45,848 nt of DNA from positions 1-45,848 of the IMG/VR virus record IMGVR_UViG_3300030109_002631, one strand, 5' to 3'. The translations under genes were made by a program, and so were the position numbers. This DNA comes from a virus. The notes beneath the pieces were generated by a model that worked only from the letters and a program-made list of their open reading frames with translations, was not told where the DNA came from and did not search any database. Shown here piece after piece: positions 18,798-28,061 of this stretch (position 1 is the first letter of the stretch; every line of letters starts with the position of its first letter).

Positions 18798-19261
18798 TAT
18801 AATCCTCCAGTATTCCTCGGTCTAGGATACATTGTCTCAGTTGAGTCAACACCTTTAACGTTCTTCATCCAGTTGACATCACCAGTCCATGGGTTAGCGT
18901 TGTAAGTAGTTGTTTTAATACTGAGACCAAGTTTCATAATTAATTGTTGTTCAGCTAATTCTTTGAAATGTATATATTGGTCATTCTCATAATAAACAGC
19001 TAAATCACCAACTTGGATTCGTTCTATTCCTACACCATTCTGTGCCATGGAAGATAAATAACATGTGTAATACATAACTGCATTATCATAAGTATTGTTA
19101 CTATTTAAAGTAAATGTAGTGCCTGTATTTTCAGCAAACCATTCAGCAGAAATATTAGCTAAAATATCTAATGTATCGTTATCTAACTCTTCTTGCTCAA
19201 TGCCCGCTAACAAACGGACTCTATTACGGAATGTTGCATTCCATGAAATACTTACCGGCAT
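18797..19261 (-). CDS. Head-tail connector (adaptor-like) protein
   Basis: The product is 154 aa. The N-terminal half (FRNRVRLLAGIEQEELDNDT, then ILANISAEWFAENTG and DNAVMYYTCYLSSMAQNG) has the all-helical pattern of gp6/gp15-type adaptor proteins that bind the portal ring. The C-terminal half is hydrophilic (GDVNWMKNVKGVDSTE). ATGGGAG precedes the start at 19261, which overlaps the stop of the small membrane protein gene. The gene order also supports the call. Confidence 0.55.
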   Translation of the reverse strand: MPVSISWNATFRNRVRLLAGIEQEELDNDTLDILANISAEWFAENTGTTFTLNSNNTYDNAVMYYTCYLSSMAQNGVGIERIQVGDLAVYYENDQYIHFKELAEQQLIMKLGLSIKTTTYNANPWTGDVNWMKNVKGVDSTETMYPRPRNTGGL

Positions 19262-19476
19262 TAAATTACTCCCATCATCATAGCTCCACTACCTGTAGCA
19301 GCGGTTACAACGATACCTACCCACCATCTCATTTGGGCCTTTATGTCATTCTCCCATTGTTCATGGTGATGTAAGTGGTTGGTAAAGAGAGTCTCAAACT
19401 TCTCCATCCGGTTGAATACCGTTTTAATTCGTTCATCCACACGGATTAGAAGTTCGTCGCGCTCCTGCACCTTCAT
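19261..19476 (-). CDS. Small membrane protein with coiled coil
   Basis: This is a 71-aa protein starting at ATG 19476 (MKVQERDELLIRVDERI). A longer in-frame extension exists but runs into the collagen-like gene. A TATA box centred near 19503, 27 nt upstream, supports the short leaderless form. The N-terminal 45 residues are charged and helical (RIKTVFNRMEKFETLF, then NHLHHHEQWEND). One hydrophobic segment follows (WWVGIVVTAATGSGAMMMGV). This layout resembles phage haemolysin XhlA-type and other small lysis or membrane-anchor proteins, so a holin-like role is possible but unproven. Confidence 0.6.
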   Translation of the reverse strand: MKVQERDELLIRVDERIKTVFNRMEKFETLFTNHLHHHEQWENDIKAQMRWWVGIVVTAATGSGAMMMGVI

Positions 19477-19497
19477 ATATAATTTAACCCCGTTCTT

Positions 19498-19507
19498 GTA
19501 TTTAAAG
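19498..19507 (-). promoter_or_regulatory. Internal promoter for the neck/tail completion operon
   Basis: On the minus strand AAAGCTTTAAATACAAG is centred 27 nt before ATG 19476, in the short gap after the collagen-like gene. It predicts a leaderless transcript. Confidence 0.6.
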
Positions 19508-19513
19508 CTTTCC

Positions 19514-22500
19514 TCATAATTGCACCCACACTGGCCAATAATAGTTAGTTCCACTAACAGTTGCGTAACAATATCCTTGTGGAGCGAAACCATTACCTGC
19601 CATATCGAACATTTCAACTGGTGCACCACTTATCCATGTAACTGGAGCAGCACCCATTAATGGAGAACCACCTGCACCTGCTTGACTGATAGTAGTACCT
19701 CCACCACCACCACCACCTGATGCTCCTGTAGTTCCCTGTGAACCTTGTGAACCATTTGAACCACCAGCTCCTTGAGTTCCACCAGCTCCTTGAGTTCCTG
19801 TTGTACCTTGAGTTCCTGCACCAGTAGCTCCTTGTGAACCTTGACTTCCTGTACCTCCAGAACCAGATGTACCTTGAGCTCCTTGAGAACCTGTTCCTCC
19901 GTTATTACCTCTAATACCTTGCGTACCTTGAGCACCGGGGTCACCGGGTGGTCCTTCAACACCTTGTCCACCTACTGTACCTTGAGTTCCTGCACCTGTA
20001 GTACCTTGTGTACCTGTAGTACCTGTAGTACCTTGTGGTCCTGTGCTACCTATTGGTCCTCTAACTCCTTGTATACCTTGAGCTCCTTGAGAACCTGTTG
20101 CACCCTGAGTACCTTTATCTCCTGATACAGAAAATGCTACAGTAATTCTTTCACCATTACTGAAAGGTGGATTACCTGACCCAACTAATGGAACAACCTC
20201 TATCCTGAAATAACCTGTTTGTTCAGAAATTGCTGTTACGTGGAACGAAGCATATGACGAATCACTACTATCAGCAGATTGTATAACTAAAGTACCTTTG
20301 ATTGTACTTGAAGAATCATCCCACGTACGCATCCATGCTTGTTGGTCATTACCATCTTCATCATCATCGTCAATCATTAATCTGCCAATACTACTGAAAG
20401 TAGCGTTGTCAAATCTAATGTCCCCTGCACCGGGGTCGGAATCAGTAGTAGAAGTATCGAAGGTCCATGGTGTTCCACCTCTATCACCAGAACCATCAGT
20501 TCCTTGAGTTCCTGTTGTACCTTGTGAACCTGTTCCACCACTAGAACCAGCAGTACCTTGAGAACCAGTATTACCATTATTTCCTTGAGTACCAGTTGTA
20601 CCTTGAGAACCAGTAGCTCCATCAGTTCCTTGACTACCGTTACTTCCATCAATACCTTTAATACCTTGAGTTCCCTGAGATGCACTACCACCAGATATAC
20701 CTTGAGCACCTTGTGAACCAACACCTCCTAATTCTCCTCTTATACCTTGAGTTCCTTGAGTTCCATCTGTTCCTTGTGTACCAGTTGTACCTTGTGTTCC
20801 TGTAGTTCCCTGAGTTCCTGTAGTTCCCTGAGTTCCTGTAGTACCTTGTGTACCTGTAGTTCCTTGTGTACCAGTTGCTCCTTGAGTTCCAGTTGTTCCT
20901 TGTGTACCAGTTGCTCCTTGAGAACCAGTATTACCTGTAGTACCATCAGTACCTTGAGTTCCAGTATCTCCCTTTATTCCTTGAATTCCCTGTGCGCCTG
21001 TAGTACCTTGTGCGCCCGTTGTACCTTGAGATGCACTACCACCAGATGTACCTTGTGTTCCTGTAGTTCCCTGAGTTCCTGTAGTTCCCTGAGTTCCTGT
21101 AGTTCCTTGTGTACCAGTCGTTCCTTGTGTTCCAGTAGTTCCTTGAGTTCCAGTTGTTCCCTGTGTACCAGTTGCTCCTTGGCTTCCTGTATTACCAGTA
21201 TTTCCGTCAGTTCCTTGTGTACCCGTAGTTCCTTGAGAACCAGTAGTTCCATTATTTCCTTGAGTACCTGTAGTTCCTTGTGCTCCATCTGTTCCTTGAG
21301 TACCATTTGTACCTTGTGTACCATCTGTACCTTGTGTTCCTGTGGTTCCTTGTGTTCCATCTGTTCCTTGTGTACCTGTTGTACCTTGGGTTCCAGTATC
21401 ACCAGTATCTCCTTTAATACCTTGAACTCCTTGAGCACCAGTATCACCGTCTGTTCCCTGAGTACCAGTTGCACCTTGAGCTCCCGTATTACCAGTAGTT
21501 CCTTGGGTTCCATTTGTTCCTTGTGTACCAGTAGTTCCCTGTGTACCTTTATCACCAGTTCTACTAAAGTCTAAAACTATCCTTTCACCATTACTAAATG
21601 GTGGATTGCCTGAGCCAACTAATGGAGTAACATCTATCTTAAAATAACCTGATGCCTCACTAACTCCTGTTACTTGCATCGATGCATATGATGTATCACT
21701 GCCATCAGCAGACTGTATGATTATAACACCTTCGACTGTACTAGATGAATCATCCCATGTCCTCATCCACGCTTGTTGGTCGTTACCGTCTTCGTCGGTG
21801 TCGTCTATAAATATTTTTGAAACACTACTGAATGTAGCATTGTTAAACCTAATATCCCCTGAACCGGGGTCTGAATCACTGGTAGAAGTATCGAATGTCC
21901 ATGGTGTTCCTCCACGATAACCTGTAGTTCCTTGAGCACCTTGAGCTCCTGTATTACCTTGTGAACCACCTGTAACTGTACCATCTGTACCTTGTGTTCC
22001 TGTGGTTCCCTGTGTTCCTATAGGTCCTTGAGTACCTTGAGCTCCTTGAGTTCCTGTTGTACCTTGTGTACCTGTAGTTCCCTGAGTTCCAGTAGTTCCT
22101 TGTGTACCTGTAGTTCCTTGAGTTCCATCTGTTCCTTGTGTACCAGTTGTACCTTGAGTTCCTGTTGTTCCTTGGGTTCCATCTGTTCCTTGTGTACCTG
22201 TTGTACCTTGGCTTCCAGTATCACCAGTATCTCCTTTAATACCTTGAATACCTTGTGCTCCCTGTGTACCTGTAGTTCCTTGAGTTCCAGTAGTTCCTTG
22301 TGCACCATCTGTTCCTTGAGTACCATCTGTACCTTGTGTTCCATCTGTTCCTTGAGTACCTGTAGTTCCTTGTGTACCTGTAGTTCCTTGAGTACCTGTT
22401 GTACCCTGAGTTCCATCTGTTCCTTGTGTACCAGTAGCTCCATCAGTTCCTTGTGTTCCCGTAGCTCCTTGTGTACCATCTGCACCTTGAGTTCCTACAG

Positions 22501-23833
22501 CTCCTTGAGTTCCTGTAGTTCCTTGTGTACCTATAGTTCCCTGTGTACCTTGAGTTCCTGTAGTTCCTTGGATTCCCTGTGTACCTTGTGTTCCATCGGT
22601 TCCTTGAGTACCTGTAGTTCCTTGTGTACCAGTTGTACCTTGTGTTCCATCTGTTCCTTGGGTTCCATCTGTTCCTTGTGTACCAGTAGCTCCTTGTGTT
22701 CCAGTAGTTCCTTGAGTACCTGTTGTACCCTGTGTTCCGTCTGCACCTTGAGTTCCTGTTGTACCTTGAGTACCTGTAGTTCCTTGTGTACCAGTTGTAC
22801 CTTGTGTTCCATCTGTTCCTTGAGTTCCATCTGTTCCTTGTGTACCAGTAGCTCCCTGAGTACCTGTATCACCAGTGTCTCCCTTTATACCTTGAATACC
22901 TTGACTTCCTTGTGTACCATTTGTTCCCTGAGTTCCCGTTGTTCCCTGCGTACCCGTAGCACCCTGAGAACCAGTTGTACCTTGTGTACCATTTGTACCT
23001 TGTGTTCCTGTGGTCCCTTGTGTACCATTTGTACCTTGTGTGCCTACAGCTCCTTGAGAACCTTTATCTCCAGTTTGAACAAAAGTAATTACACAATCAT
23101 CACCATTAGAAAAACTACCATTATGGTCTACATACTGAACTTGGACTTCTTCGTAGGCTGTTACTCCTGTTCCTCCACCTACATTAGCTCCAGTTATATC
23201 TAAGTTTACCCATTTAGTAGAATCATCTGTTTTAAATATTCTTAAATGACCTCGTGTGGTGCTATCACCATCATCTAAAGCATCATTCCATGCACTAACA
23301 TCAACAGAATTAATATCGAAATCTGAAATACCTACTTTAGAAATTAAAGCGTAATTAGGTACACCTCCTCCACCGGGTAATGCTAGATTAAATCCAAAAT
23401 TAGTTGACCCCGGTGAGCCAGCAGTAATGTCAAAACTGCTGTAATTAAATTCTTGGCTGTTACCACCAAAAAGACCTTGCTTTCCTTGCGTTCCTTGCGT
23501 TCCTTGAATTCCTTGAATTCCTTGCGTTCCTTGCGTTCCTGTCGTTCCTTGTGTACCAGTTGCTCCTTGAGAACCTTGAGTTCCTGTAGTTCCTTGAGAA
23601 CCTTGACTACCAGCAGTTCCTTGTGTTCCTGTAGTACCAGTAGTACCTTGTGTTCCTACAGCTCCTTGAGATGCAGTAGTACCAGCAGTACCTTGTGTAC
23701 CCTGTGCCCCTTGTGCACCCAAAGCACCTTGAGTCCCTTGACTGCCTGATTGAACTTTAGACAAGACCCAATTCTTGGTTGCGGTTCCGATTTCTCTACT
23801 TTGTAATTCTTTTCTTAATTGTCTACTGGGCAT
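19514..23833 (-). CDS. Collagen-like fibre protein with three globular inserts
   Basis: The product is 1439 aa, dominated by Gly-X-Y triplets, mostly GTQ and GTT/GTD units with little proline. A short N-terminal helix (MPSRQLRKELQSREIGTATK) probably anchors it to the virion. Three globular beta inserts interrupt the triplets: one near residues 125-260 (EFNYSSFDITAGSPG) and two similar ones sharing GGTPWTFDTST, then DEDGNDQQAWMRTWDDSSST and GNPPFSNGERI. The C-terminus is non-collagenous (APQGYCYATVSGTNYYWPVW). Such proteins form trimeric fibres on virions. It lies directly after the major capsid gene, so it may be a head fibre or a receptor-binding fibre. The Thr/Gln richness could provide O-glycosylation sites, but that is inference. 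Confidence 0.88.
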   Translation of the reverse strand: MPSRQLRKELQSREIGTATKNWVLSKVQSGSQGTQGALGAQGAQGTQGTAGTTASQGAVGTQGTTGTTGTQGTAGSQGSQGTTGTQGSQGATGTQGTTGTQGTQGIQGIQGTQGTQGKQGLFGGNSQEFNYSSFDITAGSPGSTNFGFNLALPGGGGVPNYALISKVGISDFDINSVDVSAWNDALDDGDSTTRGHLRIFKTDDSTKWVNLDITGANVGGGTGVTAYEEVQVQYVDHNGSFSNGDDCVITFVQTGDKGSQGAVGTQGTNGTQGTTGTQGTNGTQGTTGSQGATGTQGTTGTQGTNGTQGSQGIQGIKGDTGDTGTQGATGTQGTDGTQGTDGTQGTTGTQGTTGTQGTTGTQGADGTQGTTGTQGTTGTQGATGTQGTDGTQGTDGTQGTTGTQGTTGTQGTDGTQGTQGIQGTTGTQGTQGTIGTQGTTGTQGAVGTQGADGTQGATGTQGTDGATGTQGTDGTQGTTGTQGTTGTQGTTGTQGTDGTQGTDGTQGTDGAQGTTGTQGTTGTQGAQGIQGIKGDTGDTGSQGTTGTQGTDGTQGTTGTQGTTGTQGTDGTQGTTGTQGTTGTQGTTGTQGTTGTQGAQGTQGPIGTQGTTGTQGTDGTVTGGSQGNTGAQGAQGTTGYRGGTPWTFDTSTSDSDPGSGDIRFNNATFSSVSKIFIDDTDEDGNDQQAWMRTWDDSSSTVEGVIIIQSADGSDTSYASMQVTGVSEASGYFKIDVTPLVGSGNPPFSNGERIVLDFSRTGDKGTQGTTGTQGTNGTQGTTGNTGAQGATGTQGTDGDTGAQGVQGIKGDTGDTGTQGTTGTQGTDGTQGTTGTQGTDGTQGTNGTQGTDGAQGTTGTQGNNGTTGSQGTTGTQGTDGNTGNTGSQGATGTQGTTGTQGTTGTQGTTGTQGTTGTQGTTGTQGTTGTQGTSGGSASQGTTGAQGTTGAQGIQGIKGDTGTQGTDGTTGNTGSQGATGTQGTTGTQGATGTQGTTGTQGTTGTQGTTGTQGTTGTQGTTGTQGTDGTQGTQGIRGELGGVGSQGAQGISGGSASQGTQGIKGIDGSNGSQGTDGATGSQGTTGTQGNNGNTGSQGTAGSSGGTGSQGTTGTQGTDGSGDRGGTPWTFDTSTTDSDPGAGDIRFDNATFSSIGRLMIDDDDEDGNDQQAWMRTWDDSSSTIKGTLVIQSADSSDSSYASFHVTAISEQTGYFRIEVVPLVGSGNPPFSNGERITVAFSVSGDKGTQGATGSQGAQGIQGVRGPIGSTGPQGTTGTTGTQGTTGAGTQGTVGGQGVEGPPGDPGAQGTQGIRGNNGGTGSQGAQGTSGSGGTGSQGSQGATGAGTQGTTGTQGAGGTQGAGGSNGSQGSQGTTGASGGGGGGGTTISQAGAGGSPLMGAAPVTWISGAPVEMFDMAGNGFAPQGYCYATVSGTNYYWPVWVQL

Positions 23834-23870
23834 TGGAACTCCTCACAAGGAACATGTGAAAATATATAGT

Positions 23871-23897
23871 GGAGGGATTAAGGCTCCCTCCGAGCCT
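23871..23897 (-). terminator. Overlapping hairpins after the major capsid gene
   Basis: Two mutually exclusive inverted repeats lie between the capsid gene and the collagen-like gene. GGAGGG at 871-876 can pair with CCCTCC at 886-891, and AGGCT at 881-885 with AGCCT at 893-897. They could limit readthrough from the highly expressed capsid gene. ACTATATATT follows at 861-870 on the minus strand and may act as a promoter for the fibre gene. Confidence 0.4.
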
Positions 23898-23934
23898 ATC
23901 TTAATTTAATTAAACAATAATCTAAACTAAGTAT

Positions 23935-25041
23935 CTAACCTGAAGCACCGTTGATGAAAATACATCCAACTTCTGGGCGTATAATCTTCAAACCGTATCT
24001 CATAGACATGTATGAACCAACAATTCCAAATCCGGGATTTGCTTCTTCAACTGTCAATGGTCTTCTTTCTACATAAACCATAGGTTTAGTTCCCAAATCG
24101 AATACTGCGAATCGAGTTGAAGGAACCCATGCGTTTACAACAACTGTTAAACCGTAGATGCTTCCTACGACTCCTGTTCTTGCAGTCTCAGAGACTGGTG
24201 AACCGGGCATCATAGCAGCGGTCGTTGGGTTTTGAGCTGCACCAGCTTCTCCTTGTCCTGCTGTGAAAGCAGTTACGAAGTCACCGAGGTCCAATAAGGA
24301 CTTGTAGTGAGCTGGGGAAATGAACAAGTGAGTTGCAGTGTATCCACGTGCACCTACTCTGTCAATTCCGTCTGTTATGTCAGAAAGAGCGAGGTTTCCA
24401 GCAGTGTCGCCAGCTGCACGAACGTAGGAGTTTCGTATTAATCTTGTGGAACTTTCGTTACCATAAGAGTTTACACGTGAACTTCCGCTGTCAATGTCTG
24501 CGGCTACGATTCCAGTTCCGTAGAATCCAGAGTATGGATTGCTTGCGAAAGTGGTGATTGCTGATTCTGCTGTAGTTTCGTCGATTTGGATGGTTCCAAA
24601 TGTTGAGTTAGCTGCGTGAGCACCGAAGACGACTTTCACAACATTGTCTGTCATATGTCTGTCTACGGCTCGGCGAGCTTCATTCAAAGCCATTTCTACT
24701 TCGTTGAATCTTGAATCTTCAATCATTCTGCGGGTTACACCTACTGCTATACCCCATTCTTTCACAGAGATACGCTCGGAGCGTAGCTTTGTGTGTTGGT
24801 ATTGCGGGGTGGTTCCCTCGTCAATTTGTTCTAGCTTCATGCTAGGTCTGTTCAAAGTAATATCAATATTACCCCCTGTGTCAGTAGTCATTGATTCTGC
24901 AAAGAATTGCATTACTGGAAGGTCTGTGACCTTGTAGTCCATTATTGCGTCTTTGTAATCAATCAATACTCTTTCACCGAGTCCGCCGTTGACGGACCCT
25001 GTGTTCAGGGTTGTTAGTATACCGGGTGTTGCATCAACCAT
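23935..25041 (-). CDS. Major capsid protein (HK97-type)
   Basis: The product is 368 aa and forms the icosahedral shell. It is preceded by TAGGAGAAGATTAAC before ATG 25041. Typical features are an N-terminal arm (LIDYKDAIMDYKVTDLPVMQ), an E-loop-like beta section (GNIDITLNRPSMKLEQIDEG), a long helix (RRMIEDSRFNEVEMALNEAR), an A-domain segment (GYTATHLFISPAHYKSLLDLG) and a closing beta region (YGLTVVVNAWVPSTRFAVFD). It follows the protease/scaffold and decoration genes, the canonical order. There is no separate delta-domain gene, because the upstream protease carries a coiled-coil scaffold. Confidence 0.88.
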   Translation of the reverse strand: MVDATPGILTTLNTGSVNGGLGERVLIDYKDAIMDYKVTDLPVMQFFAESMTTDTGGNIDITLNRPSMKLEQIDEGTTPQYQHTKLRSERISVKEWGIAVGVTRRMIEDSRFNEVEMALNEARRAVDRHMTDNVVKVVFGAHAANSTFGTIQIDETTAESAITTFASNPYSGFYGTGIVAADIDSGSSRVNSYGNESSTRLIRNSYVRAAGDTAGNLALSDITDGIDRVGARGYTATHLFISPAHYKSLLDLGDFVTAFTAGQGEAGAAQNPTTAAMMPGSPVSETARTGVVGSIYGLTVVVNAWVPSTRFAVFDLGTKPMVYVERRPLTVEEANPGFGIVGSYMSMRYGLKIIRPEVGCIFINGASG

Positions 25042-25061
25042 GTTAATCTTCTCCTAAGTAT

Positions 25062-25448
25062 TTAACCCCACAGGACCAATTGTAATGAGGCTGCACCTGA
25101 GTGCGCACCGCTTGGGTCGATGTAGGTTCCTACAGCGACGGATGAAGCGCTTGCTTGTCCAAGGTTACCGTCAGCTAATGTAGCTACACCGTCTCCTCTT
25201 CCTACAGTTCCAGATACGTACATGTTTAATACAATACCTTTTCCTGTTATTACGCTTGCTATGTTTCCAGATGCGGCGTCAGTAAAAGCGACTCCAACAG
25301 GCATAACATTATCTGCTGATGCTATTGTGTCTACTTCTCCATCTCCACCCATTTGAAGGGCATATCCTGCGGTTATTGCGCTACCAGCTGTGAAAGGAAT
25401 AATCCTTGCTGGTGCACCACCATCATTAACTAAAATCTCTGTTGCCAT
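25062..25448 (-). CDS. Capsid decoration protein (DUF2190-like), copy 1
   Basis: The product is 128 aa (MATEILVNDGGAPARIIPFT...), small, Gly/Ala/Val-rich and all beta, with AAGGAG before ATG 25448. It contains GVAFTDAASGNIASVITGKG and GIVLNMYVSGTV. This pattern, and its place between protease and major capsid genes, match head decoration proteins that bind the outer capsid surface and stabilise it. A clear paralogue lies at 31300-31689. Confidence 0.68.
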   Translation of the reverse strand: MATEILVNDGGAPARIIPFTAGSAITAGYALQMGGDGEVDTIASADNVMPVGVAFTDAASGNIASVITGKGIVLNMYVSGTVGRGDGVATLADGNLGQASASSVAVGTYIDPSGAHSGAASLQLVLWG

Positions 25449-25450
25449 TT

Positions 25451-26716
25451 TTAGTTCTCCTTAATATCCTTGAGGATATTCTTGTCAAGGGTAATTCTAC
25501 CATTGACCATCTTTACGGCGAATTCTCTTTCGGTTTCAGCAACTGGTGCACCTTCTGGTGCTTTGCCTTTTCCGAATGAGCGCTCGACGTCTGCTTGAGG
25601 TTCTGGTATTGCTGCCAAAGCCTCGCTGAATCCAGTCAGCTTCATCTCATCCCATGCGGAGAGTTCCTCTACACGAGCATCCTTGTTCTCTTCTGGTATA
25701 GTACCAAATAAGAGTTCTTTGGATATGATTGCATCAACTGCTGCTAGTTTTCTAGCTTCTGCTTCTTCTGCGGTTCTCTTTTCTTCAGCTTCTTGGAACT
25801 TCTCTAATTGTTTTAGAGCATCCTTGTACTGTTTCTCGATTTCCTTTTTGGAAGCTTCTGCCTCTTCTAGCATTGTACGCAGTGACGCGAACTCGCGCTC
25901 GACAATGTTCTCTGCATCGGATTTCACGTTGGTTTCTTTAACTTCTTCAGTCATAATTTCTACCTCTGTTTTCCCGTCTTCACATTCACATGCTGTGTGT
26001 TCACCACCACAACCGCAGTCATGGTCGTCATCCTTAACATGTAATTCACATTCCGTTTCTATTGTACATTCTTTACAGACGGGGTCCATCGATTTATTAT
26101 CGATAAAACTTACCTCCGTGGGACGTATTTTAGTGGCGAATGTATCGCCCATCACATCTACATCGTTTGAAAACCAATCGATGCTTACATGTGTCATGTC
26201 CCCGTCTTTCACTTTATCCATTGCTTCTTGACCTCTACCATGTGTATTATTAATGGTGGCCAACATTTTCACTGCTGTCTTTCCGTTATCCATCTTGATT
26301 AGCTCAGGCTCAGTAGCCATGCCGATTAAATCCTCAGCTGTTCGTTGATGGTCTATATAAATGGGGAGTTCGCTGAATTTCTCTAGACTGTCCTCCAGCA
26401 TACTTCCCTCAATATAAACTTTTTGTTCTTGCCCATCTGCCTCATATTCATGAGGGCCGGACGTAATGGCGATTACGGGAAATTCCACGGTGGTTACCCC
26501 GTCGCTCTCTGTAAGTGTAAAATCCGCACTATCTTCAACAGTTAATGCAAATGACCTACGAACTGGTTCTTTGGGGGTTGTCCTTCCGAATTCCCGCTCT
26601 ACGCCATTTTCCTCAGCCCAAATACTACACATATTCTGAGCTTTCTCGGTGTGATTATCAAAACCACGATTTTCTAGCGTTTTGCTAACAGTCGTTACAC
26701 ATTTGTCGTATGTCAT
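25451..26716 (-). CDS. Prohead protease fused to scaffold-like region
   Basis: The protein is 421 aa. Residues about 75-205 fit the herpesvirus/HK97-type serine protease fold: the histidine in LPIYIDHQRTAEDLIG, the serine in MTHVSIDW and the following PTEVSFIDN. A Cys-rich insert follows (about 205-245, ECTIETECELHVKDDDHD then CGCGGEHTACECEDG), which could bind metal. The C-terminal half has a Glu/Lys-rich coiled coil (RTMLEEAEASKKEIEKQYKD), as expected for an internal scaffold. The protease would process the prohead and remove the scaffold. The stop overlaps the portal gene end-to-start as ATGA. Confidence 0.82.
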   Translation of the reverse strand: MTYDKCVTTVSKTLENRGFDNHTEKAQNMCSIWAEENGVEREFGRTTPKEPVRRSFALTVEDSADFTLTESDGVTTVEFPVIAITSGPHEYEADGQEQKVYIEGSMLEDSLEKFSELPIYIDHQRTAEDLIGMATEPELIKMDNGKTAVKMLATINNTHGRGQEAMDKVKDGDMTHVSIDWFSNDVDVMGDTFATKIRPTEVSFIDNKSMDPVCKECTIETECELHVKDDDHDCGCGGEHTACECEDGKTEVEIMTEEVKETNVKSDAENIVEREFASLRTMLEEAEASKKEIEKQYKDALKQLEKFQEAEEKRTAEEAEARKLAAVDAIISKELLFGTIPEENKDARVEELSAWDEMKLTGFSEALAAIPEPQADVERSFGKGKAPEGAPVAETEREFAVKMVNGRITLDKNILKDIKEN

Positions 26717-28020
26717 TTTCTATCTCCCGTTGCGTTTGCGGACGGCTTGTTGCCTCGGTTTTGTGCTCTCGCACTTTCTTCCTTTTTATCTGTATCCTTT
26801 CCACCAGATACATTTGCGTTCTTACTACTCTTAGTAGGTTTAACTTCAGCTCTTCCTTCTGTAGTTATTTCTTCTACTTGATTCTCTAACACTTCTGCCC
26901 CTTCAGGGTCAAGACCTCTCTCTTCCCTTACTTCACCGGGCGACAACACTCCTTCAGACAGATAAATCATATCAGTCTTTGCTTTAGTAAACGCATCTTC
27001 TACATTGATTTGCCTAAACTTAAACTTAGCTTCACCACTTTCTAATTGTGGTAATAGCTGAGCATTTAGGGCTCCTTCAATCATTGTTTGTAAGTATCTA
27101 ACATAAGGCTCAAAAATAGGTCGAGCCTTTTCTGGGTCAGTCCACATTGTCCTTGGCACTTTAAGCGCCATGTGGATTTTGTCTAATATATCATCGGTAT
27201 ATTTACCATATTCGAATGCTCTTTGTGTGCCCTGCAATTCTTTGATAACTATATCGTTACCGTGAATAATATCTTCACCGGGCTCTAATCCATTAAAAGC
27301 ACTAACTATCTCATTAATTTTATCTGGACCATATGGCATATCTGGTAGACCACATGATATATCAAAACGTGATGTAGCATATTTATTTAGAGCAGCTCCT
27401 ATGTCTCGCTCTGCATAATCTTTTAAATCTACTAAATAGAGAATAGGATGAATATCGCTTAATCCATAAGCATAGTCATCAAATTCATTATTTTTAAGTT
27501 CTATTATCTCATCGGCTTCAAATCTAACATTTTCTTTATCAGCGCCTGTATCTTGATAATAATACATTATTTGTCCATGTTCGTCGCGTTGCACATACAT
27601 ATTCTGAGAAGACCTTACGACTAAATTGTCGCCTGTCCACTCCATATATCCTGTTCCAAAAATACGTGCATTCCTTACCCACGCATATAGAGTCTGCTCT
27701 ATATTTATATCCCTAAACATTTCTTCCACTTCTTGTCTTAAGTCGTCATGTTCAGTTACTATATCAAAATTATCTTTGACTGCGTAAAAACAAGGAAGGT
27801 CGATTAATCCTCGAACTATTGGGTCAGACAAATATACATTCATATAAGTTCTATTGTTACCTATATGGGATTCATAATCCTTTATCTGGTAGCCCCCTTG
27901 TCTCTGTAATTTGATGCGTTTTATAATACCCGCACCGAAACTACGTGGGTCATCTTTTTTAAACGGCGGATTGCTTCCTGTGGTTGCAAAACGTCGCCTA
28001 ATATTATCTATCAACGACAT
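26713..28020 (-). CDS. Portal protein
   Basis: The product is 435 aa and forms the dodecameric portal through which DNA is packaged. The alpha/beta core has NMYVQRDEHGQIMYYYQDT, FEADEIIELKNNEF and GLSDIHPILYLVDLKDYAER, which are characteristic of phage portals. It continues with DDILDKIHMALKVPRTMWTD, and a C-terminal Lys/Glu/Asn-rich tail follows (KPTKSSKNANVSGG). A TATA box lies 30 nt before ATG 28020, so the capsid operon starts here. It sits directly downstream of the terminase gene. Confidence 0.87.
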   Translation of the reverse strand: MSLIDNIRRRFATTGSNPPFKKDDPRSFGAGIIKRIKLQRQGGYQIKDYESHIGNNRTYMNVYLSDPIVRGLIDLPCFYAVKDNFDIVTEHDDLRQEVEEMFRDINIEQTLYAWVRNARIFGTGYMEWTGDNLVVRSSQNMYVQRDEHGQIMYYYQDTGADKENVRFEADEIIELKNNEFDDYAYGLSDIHPILYLVDLKDYAERDIGAALNKYATSRFDISCGLPDMPYGPDKINEIVSAFNGLEPGEDIIHGNDIVIKELQGTQRAFEYGKYTDDILDKIHMALKVPRTMWTDPEKARPIFEPYVRYLQTMIEGALNAQLLPQLESGEAKFKFRQINVEDAFTKAKTDMIYLSEGVLSPGEVREERGLDPEGAEVLENQVEEITTEGRAEVKPTKSSKNANVSGGKDTDKKEESARAQNRGNKPSANATGDRK

Positions 28021-28045
28021 GGCTATTTAATATTAATATAATATA

Positions 28046-28055
28046 GTATATAAAG
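28046..28055 (-). promoter_or_regulatory. Promoter of the capsid operon
   Basis: On the minus strand AAAGCTTTATATACTA is centred about 30 nt upstream of the portal start codon, which would give a leader of only a few bases. It matches the boxes at 15631 and 30592. Confidence 0.7.
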
Positions 28056-28061
28056 CTTTTG

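Noticed and set aside
20747-23203. Long + strand ORFs rich in Ser, Cys and Leu opposite the collagen-like gene
   Set aside because: They are the antisense image of the GTQ/GTT repeat; low-complexity, without promoter or ribosome-binding site.
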